A stretch of DNA of 64,000 nucleotides. Source: Algoriphagus sp. AK58. GTDB lineage: Bacteria; Bacteroidota; Bacteroidia; Cytophagales; Cyclobacteriaceae. The notes under the pieces were generated by a model. It was not told where the DNA came from. It saw nothing but the letters and a program-made list of their open reading frames with translations, and searched no databases. How positions within the stretch are numbered: position 1 is the first letter of the stretch; each line of letters begins with the position of its first letter. Both the position numbers and the translations under genes were made by a program. Location of the stretch: the NCBI RefSeq assembly GCF_014324365.1, contig NZ_QEIG01000006.1, positions 1 through 64,000 of the forward strand. Direction: 5' to 3'. This document shows positions 18,455-27,561 of the stretch, piece by piece.

Positions 18455-18922
18455 TTAGTCTCCTTTCTGTCTGAATTTCATCTGCAAACCCATCAGGAAA
18501 TTGCGCAGGACTTGGTCTTTGCATTCCCGGTATTGGGGCTGGGTGGGGTTGCGGAAAAAGGCGCTGAGCTCGTGCTTACTGATCCGGAACCCACGCAGCG
18601 CAAAGATGGCAAGCATGTCCTCGTCCTTGTAGTTGAGTGCGATGCGGAGTTTGCGGAGGATGAGGTTGTTGTTGAGGGTCTTTTCGGGAACAGGCACTTC
18701 CTCACCTTTCAGACCGCGATTCAGGATAATGAATCCGTTGAGAAAAGCCGCAAGGTCCTTGTCGTAGAGCTTTTTGAAGTCGGGATCTTCTTCCTTTTTG
18801 AGCCAAAGGGCAACTTCCTCCGCAAAGAGATTCACCCCGCCAAATCCGAAAATCTCGGACATTTTGTGGTCGTGAAAGTGAAAGGTATATCTCAGGGTCC
18901 GGAGGATGTCGTTATTGCTCAT
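18455..18922 (-). CDS. DUF1456 (YehS-like) protein
   Basis: 155 aa made of two related halves of about 70 residues. Each opens with a pattern like NNDILRTLRYTFHFHD / NNLILRKLRIALNYKD, followed by a conserved 'F...E...F' segment ending FLNGFI / FLMGLQ. This internal duplication and the motifs are those of DUF1456/YehS, cytosolic proteins of unknown function. ATG start. Standalone. Confidence 0.88.
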   Translation of the reverse strand: MSNNDILRTLRYTFHFHDHKMSEIFGFGGVNLFAEEVALWLKKEEDPDFKKLYDKDLAAFLNGFIILNRGLKGEEVPVPEKTLNNNLILRKLRIALNYKDEDMLAIFALRGFRISKHELSAFFRNPTQPQYRECKDQVLRNFLMGLQMKFRQKGD

Positions 18923-19248
18923 AGATGCAAATATCGCTTTTAAGAATAAAGAATTGGGCCACTAAGGCGATAAGACACAAATGATTTTTTTAATCTCTCA
19001 CAGATAAGACAAATGATCATAGTTGGTCATTAATCTTCTTTGTAAATCTGAGATATCAATGAGTAATAAACTTCAGGTAAATTCTTTTTGAGTCTTGGGG
19101 TCTTCGTGGCAAATCCTCCAACTTTTTGTGTTCATCTGGAATATCTTTGATTAATGAATCTTATAGTAATTCTACTTACTGTCTTCGTGGCAATTCATCA
19201 ATCTTTCGACATTCTTTACGAACTTTGAAGCGCTTAACCTTTGATCCC
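18923..19248. other. repeat-like spacer upstream of radical SAM gene
   Basis: 326 bp. GTCTTCGTGGCAA occurs at about 19100 and again at about 19180, and GCCACTAAGGCGATAAGAC at about 18958 is similar in character. An open frame extends upstream through this DNA from the radical SAM gene, but the repeats argue it is not translated. Confidence 0.5.
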
Positions 19249-21420
19249 TTGTCTACCAAAGTCCTTCTCATCACCCCGCCATTTACCCAACTCAACACGC
19301 CTTACCCGGCGACGGCCTACATCAAGGGGTTTTTGAATACGCTCAGCGTGCCTTCCCGACAGGCTGACTTGGGCATCGAGGTGATCCTGAAGCTTTTCTC
19401 CAAAAAGGGACTCACGCAAGTCTTTGACATCGCTTCGCAAAAAGCTGACGAACTTTCAGACAACTCTGCCCGAATTCTCCGAATGAAGGCCAGCTACCTG
19501 CAGACCATCGGTCCGGTGATCGACTTTCTGCAGGATAAAAATCCGACTCTGGCTTACCACATTTCCGAGGGGAATTTCCTTCCTGAGGCCAGTCGCTTTG
19601 AGCAGTTGGATGACTTGGAGTGGGCTTTTGGGACCTTGGGGGTGAGGGACAAGGCAAGGTATTTTGCCACATTGTACCTCGAGGATATCGGCGATCTGAT
19701 CATGGAGGCCGTGGATCCGCACTTTGGCTTTAGCCGCTATGCGGAGCGCTTGGGCATGTCTGCCAAGTCTTTTGACGAGATGGATGAGGCGCTAAAGCAG
19801 CCTCTGAGCCTGATCGATGGGTTTCTTTTGGAACTGCTGGAAGAAAAAATCCAAGCCTACCAACCCGAGTCCGTCGCCTTTTCTGTTCCTTTTCCCGGCA
19901 ACCTCTACGGCGCACTCAAATGCGGGCAATACCTGAAAAAACATCATCCCCACATCAAAGTCTGGATGGGTGGGGGCTTTCCCAATACCGAACTCCGCTC
20001 CCTGAAAGAGCCTCGGGTCTTCGACTACGTGGATTTTATTACGCTGGACGACGGGGAGGCTCCGATTCAGTTGTTGCTGGATTACTTGGAGGGAAAAAGG
20101 CCTATCACGGAGTTGAAACGAACTTTTATCCGCATCGATGGGCAGGTGAAGTTTATGAATAATTCAGCGGTGAAAGACCTGCCGCAACGGGAAGTTGGCA
20201 CGCCGGACTACAGCGATCTGCCGCTGCGGGATTACCTTTCGGTGATCGAAGTGGCCAATCCCATGCATCGACTTTGGAGTGACGGGCGCTGGAACAAGTT
20301 GACTTTGGCGCACGGCTGCTATTGGGGAAAATGTACGTTCTGCGATATTTCTTTGGATTATATCGGTCGCTACGAACCCATCAATGCGTCCATCCTTTGC
20401 GACCGGATCGAGGAGATCATGGCGCAGACGGGCACGAATGGGTTTCACTTTGTGGATGAAGCCGCTCCGCCTGCTCTGATGCGCGACTTGGCGATTGAGA
20501 TCCTGAGAAGGGGCTTGGTGGTCGTGTGGTGGACGAATATCCGTTTCGAAAGCAGCTTCACCGCAGACCTTTGTCGACTGCTTCGGGCTTCGGGTTGCAT
20601 TGCGGTATCCGGTGGCTTGGAAGTGGCTTCAGATCGACTCTTGGCTCTGATCAAAAAAGGGGTTACAGTAGCTCAAGTGGCACAGGTGACGAATCACTTT
20701 ACCGCCGCAGGCATTATGGTGCATGCTTACCTGATGTATGGCTATCCGACACAGACAGCACAGGAAACCATCGATTCCATGGAGATGGTGCGGCAATTGT
20801 TTGAGATTGGGGTCTTGCAATCGGGTTTTTGGCATCGATTTGCGATGACTGAGCACAGTCCGGTTGGGCTCGATCCTAAAGCTTTTGGCGTAAAGCGAAC
20901 CGACCTTACCTTGGGATCTTTTGCCAACAATGAGGTGGATTTTGTCGATCCGGTTGGGGTGGATCATGGGCTTTTTTCCGAAGGATTACGCAAATCTCTA
21001 TTCAACTACATGCATGGAGTCGGCTTCGACATTCCTCTGAAAAACTGGTTTGACTTCAAGGTGCCTGCTACCACCATTTCCAAAAAATACATTCAGCAGC
21101 AAATCGAAAATGCGGCTCCACTGACTTACAAAGATCAAAACCGCATCCTTTGGATCGGGGCTCAGCCTGAATTGATGGAAGCAGAGGAAGGTTTTTGTGA
21201 GTTGATTTTCTCCGGGAAAAAGGAGGATTTTGCTCTTGAGCTTCCCCTCGAACTCGGAGAGTGGGTGTGTTGGCTGCTGGCCAAAGTGAGCTATACCGAG
21301 GAGCTGAATACCCTGAAACCCATCCGTGAGAATTACGAGGAGGAGTTGGGCGACTTCGAAGAACTGGTCGATTCGGAAGTTTGGGAAATTCTAAGGGAAC
21401 ACGGGTTGTTGGTATTTTAA
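19249..21420 (+). CDS. B12-binding-domain radical SAM protein
   Basis: About 723 aa from the chosen TTG start. The frame is open to TTG 19126, but the first 40 codons run through spacer repeats, and homology-like sequence begins at STKVLLITPPFTQLNTPYPA. No ATG lies between, so TTG 19249 (or TTG 19225) is preferred. The N-terminal third resembles a cobalamin-binding domain. The core has HGCYWGKCTFC, i.e. Cys codons at 20317, 20332 and 20341 spaced CX4CX2C rather than the classic CX3CX2C. This is followed by a TIM-barrel-like region (FHFVDEAAPP, SGGLEVASDRLL, AYLMYGYPTQTAQE). Family members are methyltransferases or other radical enzymes; the substrate is unknown. No biosynthetic neighbours. 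Confidence 0.8.
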   Translation: MSTKVLLITPPFTQLNTPYPATAYIKGFLNTLSVPSRQADLGIEVILKLFSKKGLTQVFDIASQKADELSDNSARILRMKASYLQTIGPVIDFLQDKNPTLAYHISEGNFLPEASRFEQLDDLEWAFGTLGVRDKARYFATLYLEDIGDLIMEAVDPHFGFSRYAERLGMSAKSFDEMDEALKQPLSLIDGFLLELLEEKIQAYQPESVAFSVPFPGNLYGALKCGQYLKKHHPHIKVWMGGGFPNTELRSLKEPRVFDYVDFITLDDGEAPIQLLLDYLEGKRPITELKRTFIRIDGQVKFMNNSAVKDLPQREVGTPDYSDLPLRDYLSVIEVANPMHRLWSDGRWNKLTLAHGCYWGKCTFCDISLDYIGRYEPINASILCDRIEEIMAQTGTNGFHFVDEAAPPALMRDLAIEILRRGLVVVWWTNIRFESSFTADLCRLLRASGCIAVSGGLEVASDRLLALIKKGVTVAQVAQVTNHFTAAGIMVHAYLMYGYPTQTAQETIDSMEMVRQLFEIGVLQSGFWHRFAMTEHSPVGLDPKAFGVKRTDLTLGSFANNEVDFVDPVGVDHGLFSEGLRKSLFNYMHGVGFDIPLKNWFDFKVPATTISKKYIQQQIENAAPLTYKDQNRILWIGAQPELMEAEEGFCELIFSGKKEDFALELPLELGEWVCWLLAKVSYTEELNTLKPIRENYEEELGDFEELVDSEVWEILREHGLLVF

Positions 21421-22009
21421 TAAGAGTTCGGGGTTACTAGGTTCGGTGTTCAGTAAACGTCATCGCGAGTTAGAAAAATTGGGATTTACAAAGGAGAGAT
21501 GACAGAGTTTTGGGACTCAAACCTGATTTTTTTACATTTTGATTTAGACTCATTTTGATTACTAAACACAGTTTAGAAGGGCGGGCGGGTTGACACAGCA
21601 GCGAGCCAGCTTTGTGCGGTGGGAGCTTTGCTGTGTCTTGTCCCGAAAGCTTTCGGGATGGTTCTTTTGGCAAGCCAAAAGAACGAAGTGAAAAAATGCT
21701 TCCAAAGCAGGTTTCAATGAATCAAATCATGCAAGTAGTCGCCTTATTTGAATCCGATATTAAAATTTGAAAATTCAATATTTAAAAATAAAACAAACCT
21801 TTTATTCGCAGGAGAAGAGACAAATCCTTTGGGCGTTTAGGAAATTTGCTTTAGACAAAGTGATCTCAATGCTATTCACCCTTTAGTGATTATTTGAAAT
21901 TTCTAAACACATTCCTGCTTGGAGTTCAGCATTCTTAGAATCAAATCGAAAGGAAAATCCAGCTTTTGTGTAGATTCATGGAAGACGTAGGATAATTCTG
22001 TAATTTCCC
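21421..22009. other. 589-bp spacer with a multi-hairpin element
   Basis: No plausible gene; the frame at 21470-21673 (minus) coincides with the palindromes. Structured DNA lies at 21592-21684. The rest is A/T-rich and unremarkable. Confidence 0.55.
21592..21684. repeat. composite element with three inverted repeats
   Basis: In order: GACACAGCA (21592-21600) pairs with TGCTGTGTC (21629-21637); then the perfect 18-bp palindrome TCCCGAAAGCTTTCGGGA (21641-21658); then GTTCTTTTGG-caag-CCAAAAGAAC (21661-21684, 10-bp stem). They are almost contiguous. Confidence 0.65.
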
Positions 22010-22600
22010 ATGCTAAAACCCCAGCCCATGGAAGAACCTATTTTTGAAAACAAGAAAGAAAAAGACAAGACCGAACGGGAAAGGCAGACCTTTTACCGGG
22101 TGGCTTTTCAAAATTACAGCAATCTTCTTCAGATCGCGGACAACAAAGCCAACATTATCATCAGCATCAATGCCTTGGTGATTTCTTCCCTAATTGCATT
22201 GGTAAGCTATGGCACTATTTCCAATCAGGTACAGATGCATAGTCCGGTGGTTTTTGTCCCGATTTTGATCTTTTTGGGGTTAATTCTGACCTCAACTTTT
22301 TTGGCAGTTCAGGTAGCTAAGCCTAAGATTATGGGAAAATCCAAGGATAAAGCTGAAAAGCCTCAGTTTAGCATGCTATTTTTCGGGGCGACTGAATTTT
22401 ACAGCTACGAAGAATATTTGTTTGAAACTCATCGTATTCTCAATTCCAGAAAGGAAATCCAGGATCAAATGACCTTGTCTCTTTACTATCAAGGCAGGGT
22501 ACTCAGTCGGAAATACCAGGTATTAAGACAGGCGTATACAGTATTTACTCTGGCTTTGGCCTTTGGCGTAATGGTGCTTCTTGGGAATTTGATGATGTGA
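22010..22600 (+). CDS. Pycsar-effector-like (DUF5706/PycTM) membrane protein
   Basis: 196 aa. After a charged N-terminus comes the family-typical NYSNLLQIADNKANIIISIN stretch leading into helix 1 (about 46-68). A second helix lies at about 79-103, then a cytoplasmic segment with SMLFFGATEFYSYEEYL, and a C-terminal helix (about 174-194). This is the architecture of the PycTM/DUF5706 domain, which in Pycsar anti-phage systems is a membrane effector activated by cCMP or cUMP. No nucleotide cyclase gene is adjacent, so a defence role is unproven and it may serve another signalling role. ATG 22028 (MEEPIFEN) is an alternative start. Confidence 0.75.
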   Translation: MLKPQPMEEPIFENKKEKDKTERERQTFYRVAFQNYSNLLQIADNKANIIISINALVISSLIALVSYGTISNQVQMHSPVVFVPILIFLGLILTSTFLAVQVAKPKIMGKSKDKAEKPQFSMLFFGATEFYSYEEYLFETHRILNSRKEIQDQMTLSLYYQGRVLSRKYQVLRQAYTVFTLALAFGVMVLLGNLMM

Positions 22601-22604
22601 AAAA

Positions 22605-22637
22605 AGACCCGCCGGTTTTTTAAAAACTGGCGGGTCT
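22605..22637. terminator. bidirectional terminator
   Basis: AGACCCGCCGGTTTTT-t-AAAAACTGGCGGGTCT hairpin flanked by A and T runs, between convergent genes (22600 and 22654). One G-U type mismatch in the stem. Confidence 0.85.
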
Positions 22638-22653
22638 CTTCCTAATTAGTCAT

Positions 22654-23973
22654 TTATCCTTTTTTCAACTGAACTGGACCTCCATTGGGAGCTACGTTGT
22701 ACGTCACAAAATTTCCCTTTTCATCCGACTGAATCTGGATACTGAGCTGCAGGGAGCCCTGTGTGAATTGGGCAGTATTCCAGTCTTTGGGAACGTAGGT
22801 TTTTAAGGTCAAAGGGACGGCATACACTTGCGGATCCAATTGGCTGTTTAGTGTTAAGGTAATTTCATCGTTTTCGACTGTAGACTGAATTTGAGTAGCT
22901 TTTCGTTCTCGAAGGTACTTGGTAACCTCCCGAAATGTGGCAATCCAAAGATCCTTTTCATTGGCTTTCATGTAGGAAAAGTATTCCACCAGTTCTACTC
23001 TGGTTTTGGGTTCCCAACCCAGGTTTTCCACTCCATGAAAGACCAAGACCAGCCAGTGGTTGTCATGACTCATCACGGTATCCACCCAAGCCTTCATTTG
23101 ATCTATTCCTATTCTGGTCAGTGGTCCTCTTTGCCACTGTACGTATTCCTTGGTTGATTCACCGGGTGTCATTTTGCTTCCCCGGTTAATTTCTTCCAGC
23201 CATTCTTCGGGCATTCGGTTTCTCAGGGAAGGATAGATTTGATGGGCAATTTCCATCACCCGCTCATTTTCGGTACCATAGGGCCCTTCGGCACTGAACG
23301 TCGATTCCGGGCCGATGAATTTGAGTAAGTCTGCTTTGCTTTGCTCCAATTCATAGCGTATGTTGACCTCATCCAAGACGGCCAGCCAGGGATGGGTGAC
23401 GGTATGAGAAGCGATTTCATGGCCTTGTGCTGCATAGGATTTGTATTCTTCCCAAGAAGTAGTGTCTTCTTTATTGTCATGAAAGACCACGTCATTGGTG
23501 TTTTTCATTTTCCCGGAGCGGATTTTTTCGTAGCCCTCATCGGTAAGAGCGTAGGCTTCCTGCACTTTTCCTTGCTCAAAAAGACTTCCGATGCGGGCAT
23601 GGTAATCTTCCGCTTCGGTAGTTCCTGTGAAGGCGATCAGGGAGGCTCTTTCGAAGAAATTGCTGGAATCTGTCTGGATTTTAGCCGTTTCATCGATGAT
23701 TTCCTTGGGGTTTCTTCCGATAAACTTTCCCTTGCCGGATCCTTCAACCTTGCCGGTGAGGATATAAAATGTTGCTGGCAGTCCCAAGCTGTCCATGATG
23801 GGTTTGGCGATGGTAAACTGATTGATAATGCCGTCATCATAGGTGACTGAAATGGCGCCTTTTTTATTATCCTGCCATTTGGTGATTTCGGTTTGGCCAA
23901 TAAGGGGATCTTTTTCGGTACAAGAAAAAAGAAGGCCTAGTCCAGCAAGTGCCAGGGAGGGGGTGATTTTCAT
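22654..23973 (-). CDS. polysaccharide deacetylase-like lipoprotein
   Basis: 439 aa from ATG 23973. An upstream start at 24030 would put 19 residues before a clear lipoprotein signal (MKITPSLALAGLGLLFSC, lipidated Cys18), so it is rejected. The NodB-like domain has motif 1 TYDDG (D46, D47) and motif 2 ASHTVTHPW, both needed for metal binding in CE4 deacetylases. A C-terminal beta-rich region (about 340-439) follows. Likely an outer- or inner-membrane lipoprotein acting on acetylated glycans; a large insertion between motifs 1 and 2 makes the substrate hard to guess. Confidence 0.82.
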   Translation of the reverse strand: MKITPSLALAGLGLLFSCTEKDPLIGQTEITKWQDNKKGAISVTYDDGIINQFTIAKPIMDSLGLPATFYILTGKVEGSGKGKFIGRNPKEIIDETAKIQTDSSNFFERASLIAFTGTTEAEDYHARIGSLFEQGKVQEAYALTDEGYEKIRSGKMKNTNDVVFHDNKEDTTSWEEYKSYAAQGHEIASHTVTHPWLAVLDEVNIRYELEQSKADLLKFIGPESTFSAEGPYGTENERVMEIAHQIYPSLRNRMPEEWLEEINRGSKMTPGESTKEYVQWQRGPLTRIGIDQMKAWVDTVMSHDNHWLVLVFHGVENLGWEPKTRVELVEYFSYMKANEKDLWIATFREVTKYLRERKATQIQSTVENDEITLTLNSQLDPQVYAVPLTLKTYVPKDWNTAQFTQGSLQLSIQIQSDEKGNFVTYNVAPNGGPVQLKKG

Positions 23974-24042
23974 AATCGTAGCTGTTTGGATTTGAAATTT
24001 CCTGAATTTCAGGATCAAAGCCGAAACCACTGGTCAAAAAAA

Positions 24043-24075
24043 AGACCCGACAGGTTTCATAAACCTGTCGGGTCT
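24043..24075. terminator. terminator hairpin
   Basis: AGACCCGACAGGTTT-cat-AAACCTGTCGGGTCT, a perfect 15-bp stem with A and T runs on either side. It lies downstream of the SIMPL gene and upstream of the deacetylase. Confidence 0.85.
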
Positions 24076-24095
24076 GCCTTTTTTCTTGAGTTTTA

Positions 24096-24791
24096 TCAAT
24101 AAGTATACTTCACATATACCCGCTTGGTAATGGTCTGATCGTCTGTTTGGATCAGCATTTCCTCGGAATCTGCCATAGCGGCCTTTGCATTCATCATATA
24201 GACAGGCTGAGGTCTATAGTTAGGCTCCATCGTGACATGAAACACTCTCAGCCCTTTGAGATTCAAGGTGGTTCCGATCAGATTTGCTTTAGCTTCCGCA
24301 TCTTTCAGGGCTTCTGTCAGAAGAGTGTTCTCTAGGGATTTCCGGGTAGCTTCGGCTACGCCAAAGTGGAGGTTATAGCTCATGTCTCCTGATTTTTGGA
24401 TGCCTTCCACGATTTTCTGAAGGTCAGGATTAGTGGCTGTTGTGATGATTCTCAAGTTTTGTCGGGCTACATAGCCACTGTCTTTGGCTGACCCGCTACG
24501 GTAGATTCGATTCACATCCACGGAGTAGTTGTCAGCCACCAGCTTGTAATCTCTGATTTTTTCCTTCTTCAGGGCCTCGGAGAGGTTCTGAGTTTTTCGG
24601 TTCAAAACAGACACCGCATCATTGACTTTCAGACCCTTTTCCTCCAGGGAAATGAAAAATACCGCCTCATCCGGTGCAACTTTGCGTTCGGCATAGCCTT
24701 CGACTTCGATCAGAGGAACCTGTTGAATCTGTTGTGCTGCCAGTGGGAGACTGACCATAAGTCCCATGAGTAATCCAAAAATCGTTTTCAT
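24096..24791 (-). CDS. SIMPL-domain (DUF541) periplasmic protein
   Basis: 231 aa with a signal peptide (MKTIFGLLMGLMVSLPLAAQ). Mature features match the SIMPL/DUF541 family: VEGYAERKVAPDEAVFFISL near the N-terminus, alternating strands and helices, and ALKDAEAKANLIGTTLNLKG in the second half. Family members (BP26, YggE) form periplasmic oligomers linked to stress tolerance; the molecular role is unclear. Single gene with a strong terminator behind it. Confidence 0.88.
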   Translation of the reverse strand: MKTIFGLLMGLMVSLPLAAQQIQQVPLIEVEGYAERKVAPDEAVFFISLEEKGLKVNDAVSVLNRKTQNLSEALKKEKIRDYKLVADNYSVDVNRIYRSGSAKDSGYVARQNLRIITTATNPDLQKIVEGIQKSGDMSYNLHFGVAEATRKSLENTLLTEALKDAEAKANLIGTTLNLKGLRVFHVTMEPNYRPQPVYMMNAKAAMADSEEMLIQTDDQTITKRVYVKYTY

Positions 24792-24868
24792 CTTTTATGT
24801 AGTTGGTTTTAATCTGTGTTATTCAAAAGCTGATCCAATTTCCCTTTTCCATTAGGTAAAGCGGCTGA

Positions 24869-27442
24869 TTAAGTTTTTTTAACAGAAACAAGATGCTTTC
24901 TGATCAATTTCTCCAATTCAACGGCATGGAACACGACCAAGGCCATAGCACCTGAAAAGAGCAGTTCTTGCAAATCCAAAGGTTCTGTCCGGAATATCGG
25001 GTTCATAAATGGCAAGTAGATCACGCCCATCTGAAGAAGAAATGTCAGGCCTATTGCCAATAAAAGGGGTTTATTGCTCAAAAAGCCCTGCTGGAAGAGG
25101 AACATTCGGTTACTTCTTACCGCCATCACATGCCCCAATTGTGAGAAGGCCAAAACAGAGAAAACCATGGTTTGCCAGTGCCAACCTTGTTGAATGGCCC
25201 AATATTGGGTAAACAGGGTCACCGCAGCCATTAGCATTCCTACCCAAATAATGTGATAACCCACTCCATGAGCGAAAAGACTTTCTTTGGGAGGGCGGGG
25301 GGGGCGTTTCATAATGTCCTGCTCGGGACGCTCACTGGCCAATGCCAAGGCAGGCAGGCCATCAGTCACCAAGTTGATCCAAAGGATATGAATCGGAAGT
25401 AGGGGATTGGGGAGACCCAAAAACGGGGCGAGACCTATGGCCCAGATTTCTGCACTGTTGCAGGTCATGATGTACTTGACAAACTTCACGATGTTGTCAA
25501 AAATCCGTCTGCCTTCCCGTACTGCGCGGACGATCGTTGAAAAATTGTCATCCAATAAAATCAGGTGGGCAGCTTCCTTGCTCACGTCGGTTCCGGCGAT
25601 TCCCATGGCTACCCCGATATTGGCTGCTTTGAGCGAAGGGGCATCGTTGACCCCATCTCCGGTCATGGCCGCAAAGTGCCCTTTTTGCTGGAGGGCCTGA
25701 ACGATTCGAAGCTTTTGTTCAGGGGCAACCCGGGCGTAGACACTTACTTTTTCGACCTGATTGGCAAACTCTTCTTCCTCGAGATTTCTCAATTCTGATC
25801 CTGTCAGAACCAGATCTCCGGGAGTCCAAATGCCCACAGCCTCGGCAATGGCTCGGGCAGTAGCAGGATGGTCTCCCGTAATCATCACTGGTTTAATTCC
25901 CGCTGTTTTACATTCGGATATTGCCGTTTTTACCTCATCCCTTGGTGGGTCGATCATCCCTACTTTTCCGAAATAATCCAGGTCGGATTCTAAGGATTGC
26001 CATTGGTGTTGCTCCGGCAATTGATCGATCAATTTGCCTGCGAAAGCCAAGACCCTCTCGCCGCGTTTTGCCCACTCCTCCGCACTTTCCCTTAGTTCCT
26101 GGGCTAATTCTTGCTTGTTCAAGATCGAAGAAATGGACTCGGGGGCACCTTTGCACACGACCAAAATTTTATTTTCGAATTGGTGGAAGGTGGACATTCT
26201 TTTTCGATCCGAGTCAAAAGGGAGTTCACCGATCCTCGGGGCCATGAGTTCGAGTTTCCGGTATTGTTCCAGAGAGATTTCTTTCAAAAGCCGGTCTACC
26301 AATGCCTGTTCAGTGGATTCTCCATTGGTTTTACCCTTTTTGGATACCTGCACATCATGACAAAGCCCCAGTCCCAGCTGAAGATTGGAGAATTCCGTGG
26401 AATAACTTGACCGGTGGTAGGTTTCGGTGTCAACCACGGTCATTTTGTTTTGGGTAAGGGTCCCTGTTTTATCGGTGCAGATATAGGTCACCGATCCAAG
26501 GCTTTCCACAGCAGGAAGTTTTCGGATCAGAGCCTTTTTCTTTGCCAATCTTCCCGCTCCAAGAGAAAGTGCGATGGTGATCAAGGCGGGCAATGCTTCC
26601 GGAATAGCTGCTACGGCCAAGCTGACGGAAAGCAACAAAACGGAAAACAATTCCTCTCCTCTGGCAAGTCCGGCAAGGAATAAAACCAGGCAAATCACCA
26701 AAATCAGGTAAGAAATCACCTTGGCAAACCGCTGCATCCGTTGCTGTAAAGGCGTCACAGGTGCGGCTTTGTGAAGCAAACTTGCGATTTTCCCGATTTC
26801 TGTGTTCATCCCAGTGGCCACTACCAAGCCACTCGCCCGCCCATGCGTGGCTAGAGTACCCTTGAAGGCCATGTTTAGCTGATCTCCTGGGCTTAAGTTG
26901 GGATTCTCCAGAATCACCTGAACCTTGTCAATGGGTACCGATTCTCCGGTGAGGGAGGATTCATCAATTTTTAGTGAAAAGGTGTCAATCAATCTAAGAT
27001 CCGCCGGTACCATGTTTCCAGCTTCAAGCGCTACCACATCACCAGGAACAAGTTCCTTGGATGGGACTGAAATCCATTGGCCGTCTCTCAAGACTTTACT
27101 TTGAGTTTCGGTAAGTTTTTTAAGGGATTCCATTGCCTTCTCAGCGCGGTATTCCTGCACAAATCCCAAGACAGCATTGAGCACTATGATCACCAAAATG
27201 ATAAACGTGTCGGTCAGGTCTCCCACAATTCCCGAGATGATGGCAGCAGCTGCCAAAATCAGGATCATGAAGTCTTTGAACTGTCCCAGAAAAAGTAACC
27301 AAGCCGGTTTTTTCTTTTTTTCCTGTAGTGCGTTTGGACCGAATTTTTCTAACCTTATCGAGACCTCAGACTGGCTTAGTCCTGATGACTTAGAATCAAA
27401 CTGGGCGAATAGCTGTTCAGTAGACTGTTGATAATAGGACAT
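24869..27442 (-). CDS. P-type Ca2+-ATPase-like cation pump
   Basis: 857 aa, P2-type. An N-terminal cation-ATPase domain (YYQQSTEQLFAQF) leads into the actuator loop with TGES (LTGESVPIDK), TM4 with AAIPEALPAL, phosphorylation motif DKTGTLT (D324), the KGAPE nucleotide motif, TGDGVNDAPSLK hinge, and the C-terminal helices. Residues matching Ca2+ sites of SERCA-type pumps are kept: the PE in TM4, N and E in TCNSAE (TM5), and N/D in NLVTDG (TM6). This favours Ca2+ (or Mn2+) export from the cytoplasm over Na+ or K+. ATG 27442. An inverted repeat at 27480-27505 lies just upstream. Confidence 0.9.
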   Translation of the reverse strand: MSYYQQSTEQLFAQFDSKSSGLSQSEVSIRLEKFGPNALQEKKKKPAWLLFLGQFKDFMILILAAAAIISGIVGDLTDTFIILVIIVLNAVLGFVQEYRAEKAMESLKKLTETQSKVLRDGQWISVPSKELVPGDVVALEAGNMVPADLRLIDTFSLKIDESSLTGESVPIDKVQVILENPNLSPGDQLNMAFKGTLATHGRASGLVVATGMNTEIGKIASLLHKAAPVTPLQQRMQRFAKVISYLILVICLVLFLAGLARGEELFSVLLLSVSLAVAAIPEALPALITIALSLGAGRLAKKKALIRKLPAVESLGSVTYICTDKTGTLTQNKMTVVDTETYHRSSYSTEFSNLQLGLGLCHDVQVSKKGKTNGESTEQALVDRLLKEISLEQYRKLELMAPRIGELPFDSDRKRMSTFHQFENKILVVCKGAPESISSILNKQELAQELRESAEEWAKRGERVLAFAGKLIDQLPEQHQWQSLESDLDYFGKVGMIDPPRDEVKTAISECKTAGIKPVMITGDHPATARAIAEAVGIWTPGDLVLTGSELRNLEEEEFANQVEKVSVYARVAPEQKLRIVQALQQKGHFAAMTGDGVNDAPSLKAANIGVAMGIAGTDVSKEAAHLILLDDNFSTIVRAVREGRRIFDNIVKFVKYIMTCNSAEIWAIGLAPFLGLPNPLLPIHILWINLVTDGLPALALASERPEQDIMKRPPRPPKESLFAHGVGYHIIWVGMLMAAVTLFTQYWAIQQGWHWQTMVFSVLAFSQLGHVMAVRSNRMFLFQQGFLSNKPLLLAIGLTFLLQMGVIYLPFMNPIFRTEPLDLQELLFSGAMALVVFHAVELEKLIRKHLVSVKKT

Positions 27443-27479
27443 GCTGATGAGGAATCGGTTTGTCTAAAAATACAAACTA

Positions 27480-27505
27480 CCTGGAAGTAAAACTTTAATT
27501 CCAGG
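27480..27505. promoter_or_regulatory. imperfect 26-bp inverted repeat upstream of P-ATPase
   Basis: CCTGGAAGTAAAA / CTTTAATTCCAGG: 11 of 13 positions pair. It lies 38 bp before the pump's start codon and 57 bp after the DUF4924 stop on the same strand, so it could be an operator for the pump or a terminator of the upstream gene. Confidence 0.4.
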
Positions 27506-27561
27506 GAAAAAGACTGTTACAAAAAATAACTTCCTCAACCCGTACGGATCGATCGCCAGAA

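Noticed and set aside
19126..19248. N-terminal extension of the radical SAM protein
   Set aside because: The extension is encoded by repeat-like spacer sequence and lacks protein character.
21470..21673. 67-codon frame in the spacer after the radical SAM gene
   Set aside because: It coincides with the palindromic element and has no protein-like features.
22010..22600. A complete Pycsar defence system
   Set aside because: Only the effector-like gene is present; no cyclase or other defence gene lies nearby.
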